Source: Gramella sp. Hel_I_59 (GTDB lineage Bacteria > Bacteroidota > Bacteroidia > Flavobacteriales > Flavobacteriaceae). From it: a stretch of DNA of 64,000 bases. The notes under the pieces were generated by a model. It saw only the letters and a program-made list of their open reading frames with translations. It did not search any database and was not told the DNA's origin. This document shows positions 53,366-63,356 of this stretch, one piece after another; within the stretch, counting starts at the first letter, position 1, and the number at the start of each line of letters is the position of its first letter. Made by a program: the position numbers and the translations under genes. The stretch is from the NCBI RefSeq assembly GCF_006714895.1, contig NZ_VFME01000001.1:2790001-2854000 (forward strand), in the 5' to 3' direction.

Positions 53366-56044
53366 CTAGTCCGAAATATTTGGATTTAACCATTTTTCAG
53401 CTTTGAGATAATCAATGCCTTTTCTTTCAGCATAATCCTTAACCTGGTCTTCTTTGATTTTTCCCAGTCCAAAATATTTAGCTTCAGGATTGGCAAAATA
53501 ATAACCACTCACACTTGCCGCAGGCCACATCGCCAGGCTTTCGGTAAGCTCCACGCCGATTTTCTCCTTTACTTCAAGAATCTCCCAGATCGTTAGTTTT
53601 TCCAGATGATCCGGGCATGCCGGATAACCAGGCGCTGGCCGGATACCTTTATATTCTTCTTTAATCAAAGCCTCATTAGTAAGATTTTCAGCAGCGGCAT
53701 AACCCCAATCCTCTGTCCTCACTTTCTTATGCAGATATTCAGCAAAAGCTTCGGCTAGCCTATCTGCCAGTGCTTTGATCATGATCGAGTTGTAATCGTC
53801 CAGATTCTTTTCGAATTCCTGCGCTAATTCCTGGGTTCCAAAACCTGTAGTCACACAAAAACAACCTATATAATCCTGAACGCCATTTTCTTTTGGAGCT
53901 ATAAAATCTGATAACGCATAATTGGGCTGATCTCCATGCTTTTTCAATTGCTGACGAAGTGTTCTGAAAATAGCAGTTTTCTGTTCTGAATCTTCAGAAT
54001 ATTTTACTTCAATATCATCGTTTTCAACACAATTCGCTTCAAATAATCCAAATGTTGCTTTTGCCTTCAGTAGCTTTTCCTTCAGAATTCGTTGCAGTAA
54101 AACCTGCGCATCTTCAAATAGACTCTGTGCCTGCTCGCCAACTTTTTCATCTTTCAGAATATCTGGATAGCGGCCATGCAAATCCCAGCTTCTAAAAAAT
54201 GGAGACCAGTCGATATAATCCAGTAATTTTGAAAGATCAAAGTCATCTATCACCTGTGAACCAAGCTTATTCGGTTTCTTGATATCTGTTTTCTTCCAGT
54301 CAATCTGATATTTATTTTTTCGGGCTTCTTCAATACTTAGAAATGATTTGACCTTACTTCGCTTCTTAAAATTAAGGCGGAAAGTATCATAGTCGGTTTT
54401 AAGATCGCTCTTGTATTTTTCTTTCGTACTCTCCTTCAGTAATTGTCCAACAACTGTCACCGCCCGGGAAGCGTCATTTACATGCGCAACCGCATTCTTA
54501 TATTGCGGATCTATTTTAACTGCAGTATGAGCTTTAGAGGTTGTTGCGCCACCTATCAATAAAGGGACAGAAAAATCCTGACGTTCCATTTCCTTCGCCA
54601 GAAACACCATCTCATCCAGGGACGGAGTAATGAGTCCGCTAAGTCCAATTACATCTACATTCTCTTTTTTTGCAGTTTCTATGATCTTCTCCGGTGGCAC
54701 CATCACTCCTAGATCGATGATCTCGTAGTTATTGCATCCCAGCACCACAGCCACAATATTTTTTCCAATATCATGCACGTCGCCCTTAACTGTAGCCATC
54801 AATATTTTTCCTGCTGATTTTCTCTTATTGGATTTATCAGCTTCAATATAAGGGAGCAAATGCGCTACAGCTTTTTTCATTACTCGTGCCGACTTCACTA
54901 CCTGCGGTAAAAACATTTTTCCGCTTCCAAAGAGATCACCAACTACGTTCATTCCAGTCATTAAATGACCTTCGATCACGTCCAATGGTTTTTCAGCTTC
55001 AATTCGCGCCTGCTCAATGTCTTCAAGAATATAGGCATCAATTCCTTTTACCAGGGCATGGGTAATTCTTTCTTGTAATGGTTTTTCACGCCAGGAAAGA
55101 TCAATTTTATTCTCTTTTTTTCTTCCCACCACATTTTCAGCCAGTTCCAGAAGACGTTCGGTAGCATCTTCTCGCCGATCCAGGATCACATCTTCCACAT
55201 GTTCCAGCAGCTCTTTCGGAATTTCGTCATATACCTCCAGCATTGAAGGATTTACGATCCCAATATTCATCCCGGCTTTGATCGCATGATATAGGAAAAC
55301 TGAATGCATCGCCTCCCGTACCGGATTATTTCCACGGAAGGAAAACGAAACATTGCTCACTCCACCACTCACACTACAGTGCGGCAAATTTTCTCTAACC
55401 CAGCGAGTACCTTCAATAAAGTCGATCGCGTTTCTTTTATGTTCATCCATTCCTGTTCCCACAGGAAAAATATTAAGATCGAAAATGATATCTTCAGGAG
55501 GTAATTTCACCTTATGAACCAATATATTGTACGAACGTTTTGCTATCTCAATTCGGCGATCATAATTATCTGCCTGCCCTTTCTCATCAAAAGCCATCAC
55601 GATCACAGCTGCACCATAACGTTTGATCTTTTTCGCATGAGCGATGAATTCTTCTTCACCTTCCTTCAGACTTATTGAATTCACCACACATTTCCCCTGA
55701 ACTACCTGAAGTCCGGCCTCTATAATTTCCCATTTTGAACTGTCTATCATAATAGGCACCCGCGCAATATCAGGTTCGGCAACTACGAGGTTAAGGAATT
55801 TGACCATAGCTTCCTTACCTTCAATGAGTCCGTCATCCATGTTCACATCGATGATCTGCGCGCCATTTTCTACCTGTTCCCGGGCAACTTCCAGCGCTTC
55901 ATCAAATTTCTCTTCTTTGATGAGACTCAGGAATTTCTTAGATCCGGCAACATTGGTTCGTTCTCCAACATTTATAAAGTTGCTATCCGGTGTGATCACC
56001 AAAGGTTCAAGTCCGGAAAGTTTCAATGGTCTTATTTGTGACAT
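53366..56044 (-). CDS. metH: Methionine synthase MetH, pterin/cobalamin/activation part
   Basis: B12-dependent methionine synthase transfers a methyl group from methyltetrahydrofolate to homocysteine. This 892-aa part holds the pterin-binding domain ([41 protein letters not shown]), the cap and cobalamin domains ([20 protein letters not shown] with the B12 ligand His in DVHDIG, then [25 protein letters not shown]) and the SAM-dependent activation domain ([14 protein letters not shown]). The homocysteine domain is encoded separately by the preceding gene, one base upstream. ATG 56044 ([10 protein letters not shown]) is chosen over a start 108 bases upstream that would overlap that gene. Confidence 0.94.
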   Translation of the reverse strand: MSQIRPLKLSGLEPLVITPDSNFINVGERTNVAGSKKFLSLIKEEKFDEALEVAREQVENGAQIIDVNMDDGLIEGKEAMVKFLNLVVAEPDIARVPIMIDSSKWEIIEAGLQVVQGKCVVNSISLKEGEEEFIAHAKKIKRYGAAVIVMAFDEKGQADNYDRRIEIAKRSYNILVHKVKLPPEDIIFDLNIFPVGTGMDEHKRNAIDFIEGTRWVRENLPHCSVSGGVSNVSFSFRGNNPVREAMHSVFLYHAIKAGMNIGIVNPSMLEVYDEIPKELLEHVEDVILDRREDATERLLELAENVVGRKKENKIDLSWREKPLQERITHALVKGIDAYILEDIEQARIEAEKPLDVIEGHLMTGMNVVGDLFGSGKMFLPQVVKSARVMKKAVAHLLPYIEADKSNKRKSAGKILMATVKGDVHDIGKNIVAVVLGCNNYEIIDLGVMVPPEKIIETAKKENVDVIGLSGLITPSLDEMVFLAKEMERQDFSVPLLIGGATTSKAHTAVKIDPQYKNAVAHVNDASRAVTVVGQLLKESTKEKYKSDLKTDYDTFRLNFKKRSKVKSFLSIEEARKNKYQIDWKKTDIKKPNKLGSQVIDDFDLSKLLDYIDWSPFFRSWDLHGRYPDILKDEKVGEQAQSLFEDAQVLLQRILKEKLLKAKATFGLFEANCVENDDIEVKYSEDSEQKTAIFRTLRQQLKKHGDQPNYALSDFIAPKENGVQDYIGCFCVTTGFGTQELAQEFEKNLDDYNSIMIKALADRLAEAFAEYLHKKVRTEDWGYAAAENLTNEALIKEEYKGIRPAPGYPACPDHLEKLTIWEILEVKEKIGVELTESLAMWPAASVSGYYFANPEAKYFGLGKIKEDQVKDYAERKGIDYLKAEKWLNPNISD

Positions 56045-56045
56045 T

Positions 56046-57059
56046 CTATATACTTTCTGTTTCGAGCTGTGGTAAGACTCTAGGTTTGTAATTAGAAGCG
56101 ATTTCAGCAATTGCTTTAATATGTTTTGGTGTGGTTCCGCAGCAACCGCCAAGAATATTCACCAGACCTTTTTCAAGATATTCTTCTATCTGGGAAGCCA
56201 TTTCCTGCGCGTTCTGGTCGTATTCACCAAAGGCATTAGGTAAGCCAGCATTAGGATAAGCTGAAACTCCCGAATTCGCATAGCGGTTCAAAACTTCCAG
56301 ATGCGGAGTCAATTGTTTTGCCCCCAAAGCGCAGTTAAAACCAACGCTTAATAAAGGAATATGAGATACTGAAATAAGAAAAGCTTCTGCAGTTTGTCCG
56401 GATAGGGTTCTTCCGGAGGCATCGGTAATCGTTCCGCTTACCATGATAGGAATATCAAGATTCTGTTCCTCTTTTAATTCTTCAATTGCAAAAAGTGCTG
56501 CTTTAGCGTTCAATGTATCAAAAACAGTTTCTACAAGAAGAACATCTGCTCCACCTTCAACAAGTGCTTTTGCTTGTTGCTTATAAGCTTTCCGAAGTTG
56601 ATCAAAAGAAATAGCGCGATAGCCGGGGTCGTTCACATCCGGGCTCATACTCGCAGTTTTGTTGGTTGGACCAATTGCCCCGGCTACGAATCTTGGTTTC
56701 GATGGATCTTCAGCAGTGACCTGCTCCGCGACTCCTTTCGCAATTCTTGCCGATTCAAAATTAAGCTCGTAAACGAAGTCTTCCATTTGATAATCGGCCA
56801 TGGCGATAGTAGTTCCTGAGAAAGTATTGGTTTCTACAATATCGGCTCCGGCATCAAAGTATTTTCGATGGATGGTGGCAATAGATTCAGGTTGGGTAAG
56901 GGAAAGCAGATCATTATTTCCTTTTACAGAAACAGGCCAGTCGGCAAAACGTTTTCCGCGGAAATCTTCTTCAGAAAATTTATATTCCTGAAGCATGGTA
57001 CCCATGGCACCATCTAGTATTAATATTTTTTGAGAGAGTAACTCTTCTAATTTCGACAT
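56046..57059 (-). CDS. metH: Homocysteine S-methyltransferase domain of split methionine synthase
   Basis: This 337-aa protein equals the N-terminal homocysteine-binding barrel of Met[61 protein letters not shown], [12 protein letters not shown] and the zinc-binding cysteines in [14 protein letters not shown] with Cys in FNCALG. It works with the product of the next gene as a two-subunit methionine synthase, a common arrangement in Flavobacteriia. It is the first gene behind the SAM-I riboswitch and its promoter. Confidence 0.94.
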   Translation of the reverse strand: MSKLEELLSQKILILDGAMGTMLQEYKFSEEDFRGKRFADWPVSVKGNNDLLSLTQPESIATIHRKYFDAGADIVETNTFSGTTIAMADYQMEDFVYELNFESARIAKGVAEQVTAEDPSKPRFVAGAIGPTNKTASMSPDVNDPGYRAISFDQLRKAYKQQAKALVEGGADVLLVETVFDTLNAKAALFAIEELKEEQNLDIPIMVSGTITDASGRTLSGQTAEAFLISVSHIPLLSVGFNCALGAKQLTPHLEVLNRYANSGVSAYPNAGLPNAFGEYDQNAQEMASQIEEYLEKGLVNILGGCCGTTPKHIKAIAEIASNYKPRVLPQLETESI

Positions 57060-57112
57060 GATTATTCAAATAATACGATATCAAAAAAAGAAGACTGGAA
57101 AGAATTCTGATT

Positions 57113-57212
57113 GTTATCTATCCGAGACTGAACTCAGTAGAATGTAGCACCTTCTCCTAAGGAGGGTTGCTAAGGTTTCACAGGGTCTAATCCCTCAACC
57201 TTTCTTGATAAC
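57113..57212 (-). promoter_or_regulatory. SAM-I (S-box) riboswitch upstream of metH
   Basis: On the minus strand, P1 GTTATC (57207-57212) pairs with GATAAC (57113-57118). The conserved core is clear: TTATCAAGAAAGGTTGAGGG, then GACCCTGTGAAACCTTAGCAACC in two parts, followed by AAGGTGCTA before a P4-like stem. It senses S-adenosylmethionine. Downstream of P1 no strong terminator hairpin is visible before the seven-T run at about 57085. A small ATTATT/AATAAT hairpin touches the metH start, so the mode of control is unclear. Confidence 0.92.
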
Positions 57213-57241
57213 GATTGTTAGTAAACAATGAACTTACGAGA

Positions 57242-57271
57242 CAAATATAGGGTTCAGCCTCTAAAAACCAA
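57242..57271 (-). promoter_or_regulatory. Promoter of the SAM riboswitch-metH operon
   Basis: On the minus strand TTG (57269-57271) is followed after exactly 19 bases by TATATTTG (57242-57249), a textbook Bacteroidota promoter. It lies 29 bases before the riboswitch P1 stem. Confidence 0.8.
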
Positions 57272-57299
57272 GTGTTTTGGCAAAAAATTAATCTGATAA

Positions 57300-57806
57300 T
57301 TAATAAGAGAAATTCCCGCTTTGCTGAACCTTCAATAAATTATTTTCACTCAATTCCTTTAGAAATGATCTAAATTCTTCTTTCATCTCCTTATTGGAAA
57401 GGGTAATTTCAAGATCTCTCTTTTCTCCAGATCTATGGGTAAAATATAAATGGTTCTTATTTCCGTAGATCGTGTGTTTCCAGAAACTGGCATATCCTAC
57501 ATAGTCAAAACCAAGATTCTGTAATTCTGTGATCTTATATGTTTTTAATTCGTTCTCTTTCTCAATGATGATCTCATTGCGAGTGATTTTTAAAAAGCCT
57601 AAAGTCCTTGGTTTTAGAAAACTTTGCCCTAGTGCGATAAACATACAGATAACATAAACCGCATGTGCGGAATGTAACAGCCATGGATTTTCCGGTTTCC
57701 AGACATACGCGATCACACCGCCACCCAACAATAGTACTGCTACCAGAATACGGACTTTCCAGGAGGGATCCCAGGTTTTTACAATTTTCGTTTCAAACGA
57801 ATTCAC
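57300..57806 (-). CDS. Membrane protein with two N-terminal helices, 168 aa
   Basis: Two adjacent hydrophobic segments (ILVAVLLLGGGVIAYVW and SAHAVYVICMFIALGQSFL) are followed by a soluble, beta-rich part with KITRNEIIIEKENELKTYKI, which resembles the PH-like domains of bacterial membrane proteins. I cannot assign a function. The start is GTG at 57806, overlapping the OsmC stop by one base (TAGTG), so it is translated with the OsmC gene. Confidence 0.7.
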   Translation of the reverse strand: MNSFETKIVKTWDPSWKVRILVAVLLLGGGVIAYVWKPENPWLLHSAHAVYVICMFIALGQSFLKPRTLGFLKITRNEIIIEKENELKTYKITELQNLGFDYVGYASFWKHTIYGNKNHLYFTHRSGEKRDLEITLSNKEMKEEFRSFLKELSENNLLKVQQSGNFSY

Positions 57807-58228
57807 TATATAACTTTTTCAGAATTAAGGCTCAAACTGTATGAAATCTCCGCAGCTTTTTCCAGCATTTTCGAAACTGAACAATATTTATCCATCGATA
57901 GTTTTACTGCTCTCTCCACTTTTGCTGCTGGAACGTCACCTTTCAGAATAAAATCAAGATGAATCTTTTTGAAAACATTAGGAATAGCACCATCTTCACG
58001 ATAACCATCTACCTCAACCTGAAGATCTTCCAGCTCGTGATTTTGCTTTCTCAGGATCATCACAATATCTATACTGCTACAACCCGCAATTCCCCTAAGC
58101 AGGAGATCCATGGGACTCGCACCCTTTGGCTCCTCATCAGATTTGTTATCCAGCAATACTATATTCCCGCGCTCATTTACAGTCTCGAACAGGTAGTTCT
58201 CATTGATTCTCTTTAAGCTGATCTTCAT
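57806..58228 (-). CDS. OsmC family protein
   Basis: This 140-aa OsmC/Ohr-fold protein usually has peroxidase activity with cysteine thiolates toward organic hydroperoxides. SPMDLLLRGIAGCSSIDIVMIL carries one conserved Cys (in AGCSSID), and KYCSVSKMLEKAAEISYSL has the second (YCSVSKM). It lies upstream of a membrane protein gene in a coupled pair. The physiological substrate is unknown. Confidence 0.9.
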   Translation of the reverse strand: MKISLKRINENYLFETVNERGNIVLLDNKSDEEPKGASPMDLLLRGIAGCSSIDIVMILRKQNHELEDLQVEVDGYREDGAIPNVFKKIHLDFILKGDVPAAKVERAVKLSMDKYCSVSKMLEKAAEISYSLSLNSEKVI

Positions 58229-58297
58229 TTCTTCAAATTTTCAATAAAGATAGGAATTCTTACACTTCTGAAGAGTAACCTTAGTTACCAGGATCTT

Positions 58298-59362
58298 CTA
58301 AACACTAATACTTTTAACCACTTCTCGTTTCGCTTCTTTTTTAGTTCCGTCGAAACCTTCCACCCCGCCCACAGTCGTGTACTTCAGCACGTACTTTTTA
58401 TCTGGATTAATTCGCGCATAGGCACTCTGGCACATGATTGCAGCTTCATGAAAGCCAGACAATATTAGCTTCAGTTTACCTTTATAGGTATTCACATCGC
58501 CAATCGCATAAACCCCGGGAATATTTGTCTGGTAATCATAAGAATTATCTACTTTGATCGCATTCTTTTCAATTTCCAATCCCCAGCTTCCAATAGGTCC
58601 AAGTTTTGGGGATAACCCGAATAGTGGGATAAATTCATCCACTTCCCTGAACTCTTCACCACGCGCTTTATCCTGATGCCGAATAACCACTTTTTCCAGC
58701 TGGTCCTTCCCTTGCAGACCAACAACTTCTGCATTGGTGATCATTTCAATTTTTCCAAGTTTAGCCAATTCTGAAACTCTTTCTACGGAATCTAATGCTC
58801 CACGGAATTCTTCCCTTCTGTGTACTAAAGCAACTTCAGCAGCAACATCGGCTAAATAAATTGCCCAGTCTAAAGCAGAATCGCCGCCACCAGCGATCAC
58901 CACACTTTTATTACGATACACTTCGGGGTCCTTGATAAAATAAGAAACTCCCTTATCTTCAAAATCTGTAATATTTGCAATAGGTGGCTTACGAGGTTCG
59001 AAAGAACCAAGTCCGCCGGCAATTGCAACAACGGGTGCATGATGCTGAGTGCCTTTGTTAGTAGTGACTATAAATGTTCCGTCATCCAGTTTTTCTAAAG
59101 TTTCTGCTCGCTCGCCAAGTGTAAAACCAGGCTCAAAAGATTTTATTTGCTCCATTAAATTCTTAACAAGATCACCAGCAAGGATCTCTGGAAACGCCGG
59201 AATATCGTAAATAGGTTTTTTCGGATAGATCTCAGAACACTGTCCGCCAGGTTGAGGCAGAGCATCAATAAGATGTGTTTTTAGTTTTAGAAGTCCCGCT
59301 TCGAATACGGTAAACAATCCTGTGGGTCCTGCTCCAATGATCAGGATATCTGTTTTAATCAT
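58298..59362 (-). CDS. Ferredoxin-NADP reductase type 2 (thioredoxin reductase-like)
   Basis: This 354-aa FAD/NADPH protein has the FAD motif ILIIGAGPTGLFTVFEAGL, then PQPGGQCSEIYPKKPIYDIP, and the NADP motif SVVIAGGGDSALDWAIYL. A thioredoxin reductase would carry CxxC near the NADP domain; here GGGDSALDWA takes the place and no CxxC is seen, which marks FNR type 2. It starts inside the last eight bases of the siroheme dehydrogenase gene. Supplying electrons through ferredoxin to the sulfite reductase encoded 2 kb upstream is a plausible role (inference). Confidence 0.85.
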   Translation of the reverse strand: MIKTDILIIGAGPTGLFTVFEAGLLKLKTHLIDALPQPGGQCSEIYPKKPIYDIPAFPEILAGDLVKNLMEQIKSFEPGFTLGERAETLEKLDDGTFIVTTNKGTQHHAPVVAIAGGLGSFEPRKPPIANITDFEDKGVSYFIKDPEVYRNKSVVIAGGGDSALDWAIYLADVAAEVALVHRREEFRGALDSVERVSELAKLGKIEMITNAEVVGLQGKDQLEKVVIRHQDKARGEEFREVDEFIPLFGLSPKLGPIGSWGLEIEKNAIKVDNSYDYQTNIPGVYAIGDVNTYKGKLKLILSGFHEAAIMCQSAYARINPDKKYVLKYTTVGGVEGFDGTKKEAKREVVKSISV

Positions 59363-59948
59363 TTTTCTCCTTTTTATATATTAAAGACTCAGTAATACTA
59401 TTCATTTGTTCCACTTTGGCTTCGAAATCACCTTTGATGGATTTTCGATATTCATTCAAATTCTCCACCATTTCGTTCACATTTTCTGGAATTACTTCTT
59501 CAAAAAACTGTCGTAAACGCTTTGCGGTTGTTGGTGATTTTCCATTAGTGGAAATGGCGATTTTCACATGCCCCTTATTTACGATCCCGCCCATATAGAA
59601 ATCGCACAACTCCGGTGTATCTGCGATATTCGCCAGTAAAAATCTCTTTTTTGCATCTTTATAAACCCTTTTATTCAGTTTTGCATCGTTTGTTGCAGCG
59701 ATCACAAAGTGCCGTTTTTTCAGATATTTTCGTTTATACCTTCCCTTAGTCAATTTAGCTCCATGTTTTCTGGCAAGCTCTTCGGTTTCTTTCAGGAACC
59801 ATTTTGCTATCACTTCAACCTTCGCATTAGGACTGGATTTAAAAAGAAAATGAAGCTTTTCGTGGCCTACATTTCCACCACCAACTACCAGAATATTAAG
59901 TTGATTCACTTTTAAAAAAACCGGATATAGTTCGTTTCTTTCTTCCAT
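59355..59948 (-). CDS. Precorrin-2 dehydrogenase (siroheme synthase N-terminal domain)
   Basis: This 197-aa protein corresponds to the CysG N-terminal/Met8p-like domain that oxidises precorrin-2 to sirohydrochlorin with NAD, and may also insert iron. The Rossmann motif NILVVGGGNVGHEKLHFL and FVIAATNDAKLNKRVY, FLLANIADTPELCDFYMGG, KIAISTNGKSPTTAKRLRQF are visible. The aspartate for dehydrogenation is in NIADTPE. Together with CobA (60322-61113) it supplies siroheme for the sulfite reductase. It overlaps the following reductase gene by eight bases. Confidence 0.93.
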   Translation of the reverse strand: MEERNELYPVFLKVNQLNILVVGGGNVGHEKLHFLFKSSPNAKVEVIAKWFLKETEELARKHGAKLTKGRYKRKYLKKRHFVIAATNDAKLNKRVYKDAKKRFLLANIADTPELCDFYMGGIVNKGHVKIAISTNGKSPTTAKRLRQFFEEVIPENVNEMVENLNEYRKSIKGDFEAKVEQMNSITESLIYKKEKND

Positions 59949-60321
59949 TATTATCTTGTATTACCTCTAAGCATTCATTCTGTTCATTTTTTCCATTGAT
60001 GAAAAAACGAACCAAAAAAATCTAGGCTTACGAAACTTTATCTAAATTTCTCGTTTACCACCTAAATTTTAGAAACTCGCCATTCAAATTGAACCATTAT
60101 AAAATTCCGTTTTGCTCAAACAGTCTAAAATTTTTCGGTGGCTTCACTTCAAATTTTACGATATACTTTCGGTAGGCCGTTTATCATTTTTTGCTTTATT
60201 TGTTTCCAAAAATCCCTAAACCTCAATTTGATTAACTTCCGGGAACCTTTGATTTTCAGTTTCCCATAAATTTCGACTTTTCTACTTCGTTCTAGGTGAG
60301 GGTTATCTAGCTACTATTATA
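59949..60321. repeat. Large imperfect palindrome in non-coding gap
   Basis: No gene is seen in these 373 bases. CCACC-T-AAATTTTAGA (60058-60073) pairs with TCTAAAATTT-TTC-GGTGG (60124-60141). Further out CGAAACTTTATC-TAAATTT (from about 60031) is mirrored by AAATTTTACGATATACTTTCG (to about 60170), and AGGCTTACGAAA by an imperfect partner beyond. The loop has ACTCGCC and TTTTGCTCAAACAG, words I associate with dispersed flavobacterial intergenic repeats. Confidence 0.6.
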
Positions 60322-61113
60322 TTAAGCAGCTCCAATTTTTACGTATTCTTTTTGCTTAGGAAGACTTTTCACGTTCTGAAAAACGTTTTGTAAAGCATTC
60401 GCTTCCTTCACTACCTCACCAATCACGATGATCGCAGGCGCTCCAAGATTTTTTTCTGAAACGATTTTCTCAATAGTTTTTATAGTTCCAAAACCTGATT
60501 TTTCGTTCACAGTTGTACCATTCTGAATGATGCCCACAGGAATATCTTTTTTACCATAATTGCTGAAAATTTCAACAATTTCATCAAGTTTTCCCATCCC
60601 CATTAAAATCACCACAGTTGCGGTAGATTGTGCTGCCAATTGCACATCATTAGATAAACTCTTCTGGGAGGTGGTTCCTGTAATTACCCAAAAACTTTCA
60701 GAAGTGCCTCTCTGCGTCAGCGGAATCCCGACATTTGCCGGTACCGCGATCGAAGAAGTAATTCCAGAAACAACCGCAGTTTCCAGTCCATGCTTTCGAG
60801 CATAGTTGATCTCCTCAGACCCTCTCCCAAAGATGAATGGATCTCCTCCTTTAAGTCTTACCACATGTCCTTGTTCTGTAGCATATTTTACAATTAATTC
60901 ATTGATCTCATCCTGAGAAAATCGGTGTTTATCCTTTCGTTTCCCCACGAAAATATGTCTCGCCTGTGGTGCATATTCCAATAGATCTCTATTAATAAGT
61001 GCATCGTACAGAATCACATTAGCCGACTTTAAAGTATTCAAAGCTTTTACTGTGATCAATTCCGGATCACCCGGACCTGCGCCTACTACGGTTAGTTTTG
61101 CTGAATTAAACAT
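60322..61113 (-). CDS. cobA: Uroporphyrinogen-III C-methyltransferase
   Basis: CobA (SUMT) methylates uroporphyrinogen III twice to precorrin-2, the first step toward siroheme. The 263-aa protein has the family signatures LTVVGAGPGDPELITVKAL, YDALINRDLLEYAP, RLKGGDPFIFGRGSEE, VVSGITSSIAVPANVGIPLTQRG (in parts) and VVILMGMGKL. ATG 61113 overlaps the sulfite reductase stop by eight bases; a longer start at 61140 would add nine residues without homology. Siroheme made here serves the upstream sulfite reductase. Confidence 0.95.
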   Translation of the reverse strand: MFNSAKLTVVGAGPGDPELITVKALNTLKSANVILYDALINRDLLEYAPQARHIFVGKRKDKHRFSQDEINELIVKYATEQGHVVRLKGGDPFIFGRGSEEINYARKHGLETAVVSGITSSIAVPANVGIPLTQRGTSESFWVITGTTSQKSLSNDVQLAAQSTATVVILMGMGKLDEIVEIFSNYGKKDIPVGIIQNGTTVNEKSGFGTIKTIEKIVSEKNLGAPAIIVIGEVVKEANALQNVFQNVKSLPKQKEYVKIGAA

Positions 61114-63199
61114 CCTGTACCTCCTTCGTTCTATAAGCATCTACTCTATTCAGAAATAACTGCGCATCTTCTAAATACTTTCTGGCAAAGTCCTCGCTAG
61201 GTTCATGCTGGTTTAACTGGTATGTAAATTCTTTAAAACTGGTCGCTAGATCGATCTTGCCGGTTTCAACGAATAGTTCATCGAATTGCGCAATGATTCC
61301 AGCCTGGGTATTCGTCTTTACGTCTTCAGCCAGCAGCAAGGCTTTCGCTGAATTCACAATTGAAGTATACGCATGATAAATACTGTCTGCCCAATCCATT
61401 CGTTCCAATGCAGATTTCGCATTATCGATCTTCTCTTCACTTTCAAACAATAATGTTGTAATTAGATCGATGACCACCCCGGCGCATTCCCCTACTCCTA
61501 CTGCCTTTATATATGGAGTTTCATGACCCCAGTCCACAAACTCATTCTCGGAAATATTTGAAGTATCTGCCAGATCTTTCAGCAAGTCATAGAAATAGTT
61601 CTTTTCTTTACGATCATAATATTCGACAAATTTTTCCTGCGCTTCAGAATTCGCTTCAAAATCGTTCAGTATGATCCTTAATGCTTCAGGACCACGTTTA
61701 CTGGGAACTTTTACGAGTTTATCGGCAAATCTACCCTTGCCATTTCCAAGGGTTCCACCACCAAGTAGCACTTGAAGTGCCGGTGCAACCGTTTTTCCGA
61801 CTTTAATAGACATTCCCTGGAATCCAATTTCAGCCATATTATGCTGTCCACAGGCGTTCATACAACCACTAATTTTAATGGTGATATCCTTTCCATTAGT
61901 GAATTGCGGATATTCTTCTTTGAGAACATCTTCCAGCACATCGGCAATTCCAGTGCTGCTGGCGATACCAAGATTACAGGTATCGGTGCCCGGGCAGGCG
62001 GTAATGTCTACAGTCTTATTGTAACCAACTTCTGCATATCCCAGTTTTTTAAGTTCAGTATAGAAAAATGGTAATAGATCCTGCCGAACGTGACGAATCA
62101 AAATGTCCTGTCTCAAGGTTAATCTTAACTCGTTGCCTGCATATTTTTTAACCAAATCTGCTAGCTGCCTAGCTCCACGCGTATAAAAATCACCAAGCGG
62201 CACACGAATTCCAATAGCGAATAATCCTTCCTGCTTTTGCGCAAAAACATTGGTTTTCTTCCAGCTTTCGAAATCATTCCTATCTTCGATTTCTACGGAA
62301 GGAACCTCAACTTGTTGCAAAGCTGGAGCTGCTTCGAATCTTTCAATCTCAAATTCAGGTTGTTCTTGCGAAAGTGCCGTCTTTTGTTCGGCTACCAGTT
62401 TCATAAATGCTTCTTTTCCTATATCCTTCAGAAGAAATTTCATTCTTGCTTTGAGACGTTTCGCACGTTCACCATGTCGATCAAAAACCCGGAGTACACC
62501 TTCAATTAGAGGTATGATCTCTTCCGCAGGTAAAAAGTCATATAACTCATCTGCATGCCGGGGTTGTGAGCCCAGACCGCCACCAAGCATTACTTTGAAT
62601 CCGCGTTTTCCATCCTTTAGTTTGGCGATAAAACCAAGATCATGTATATAACTAAGTGCAGTATCTTCATTTGAAGAAGAAAAGGACATCTTGAATTTTC
62701 TGCCCATTTCCTGGCAGATAGGATTCCGAAGAAAAAATTGAAAGGCAGCGTGTGCATATGGTGATACATCGAAAGGCTCGTTGGGATCTATCCCAGCGGT
62801 TGGCGAAGCTGTGATATTTCTTACCGTATTCCCGCAGGCTTCCCTAAGAGTGACATCATCTTTTTCCAGTTGCGCCCAAAGCTCGGGAGTCCTGTCCAGG
62901 CTCACGTAATGGATCTGGATATCCTGCCTGGTTGTAATATGCAACCTACCTTTGGAATACTCATCTGAAACATTGGCGATCCGGTGTAATTGCTCTGAAG
63001 TCACCTTTCCAAACGGCAGTTTTATACGAACCATTTGAACTCCCGACTGTCGCTGTCCATAAACTCCCCGTGCAAGGCGCAGGCTACGAAACTTTTCTTC
63101 ATCAGCCTTTCCTTCGCGAAAAAGCCTGATCTTTTTTTCTAAATCCAGGATATCTTTCTCGACAACGGGATTTTCAATTTCGGTTCTAAAACTTTGCAT
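61106..63199 (-). CDS. sir: Siroheme-dependent sulfite/nitrite reductase
   Basis: This 697-aa nitrite/sulfite reductase reduces sulfite to sulfide (or nitrite to ammonium) with six electrons. Two ferredoxin-like half domains are seen: RIKLPFGKVTSEQLHRI and HITTRQDIQIHYV in the first, IRVPLGDFYTRGARQLADL and LRLTLRQDILIRHV in the second. The [4Fe-4S]-siroheme ligands are CPGTDTCNLG (Cx5C) and SGCMNACGQHNM (Cx3C). A C-terminal extension of about 170 residues (from EKNYFYDLLKDL) is typical for the flavobacterial form, its role unknown. Neighbouring cysN and cobA support sulfite as the substrate. Confidence 0.93.
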   Translation of the reverse strand: MQSFRTEIENPVVEKDILDLEKKIRLFREGKADEEKFRSLRLARGVYGQRQSGVQMVRIKLPFGKVTSEQLHRIANVSDEYSKGRLHITTRQDIQIHYVSLDRTPELWAQLEKDDVTLREACGNTVRNITASPTAGIDPNEPFDVSPYAHAAFQFFLRNPICQEMGRKFKMSFSSSNEDTALSYIHDLGFIAKLKDGKRGFKVMLGGGLGSQPRHADELYDFLPAEEIIPLIEGVLRVFDRHGERAKRLKARMKFLLKDIGKEAFMKLVAEQKTALSQEQPEFEIERFEAAPALQQVEVPSVEIEDRNDFESWKKTNVFAQKQEGLFAIGIRVPLGDFYTRGARQLADLVKKYAGNELRLTLRQDILIRHVRQDLLPFFYTELKKLGYAEVGYNKTVDITACPGTDTCNLGIASSTGIADVLEDVLKEEYPQFTNGKDITIKISGCMNACGQHNMAEIGFQGMSIKVGKTVAPALQVLLGGGTLGNGKGRFADKLVKVPSKRGPEALRIILNDFEANSEAQEKFVEYYDRKEKNYFYDLLKDLADTSNISENEFVDWGHETPYIKAVGVGECAGVVIDLITTLLFESEEKIDNAKSALERMDWADSIYHAYTSIVNSAKALLLAEDVKTNTQAGIIAQFDELFVETGKIDLATSFKEFTYQLNQHEPSEDFARKYLEDAQLFLNRVDAYRTKEVQDV

Positions 63200-63217
63200 G
63201 ATCTTGATTATTTAAAT

Positions 63218-63260
63218 GAAAAAAGTCCTTTTAAGAATGACACTTAAAAGGAGTTTTTAT
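63218..63260 (-). terminator. Hairpin between cysN and sir
   Basis: TCCTTTTAAG (on the minus strand 63252-63243) pairs with CTTAAAAGGA (63235-63226) over a seven-base loop and is followed by six T on the minus strand. It ends the cysN transcript or tunes read-through into sir. On the plus strand five T also follow. Confidence 0.75.
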
Positions 63261-63356
63261 AACTCAGTTTATAAAATGGACTTCTAAGTATGAGGCGAAT
63301 AGCACATACACATATTTGATAAAATGTTGATATTGAAGTGGTTCATTTTCCAGCAA

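Noticed and set aside
56045..56152. Overlapping longer start for the large metH gene
   Set aside because: It would overlap the homocysteine domain gene by 107 bases and add residues unlike MetH; ATG 56044 lies one base after the preceding stop and starts in the expected place.
60031..60170. Insertion sequence
   Set aside because: No transposase remnant or terminal direct repeats were found; only a palindrome is visible.
63218..63260. A second leader-peptide attenuator before sir
   Set aside because: The hairpin follows the cysN stop and has T tracts on both strands, but no Cys- or Met-rich short ORF precedes it; a plain terminator is the simpler reading.
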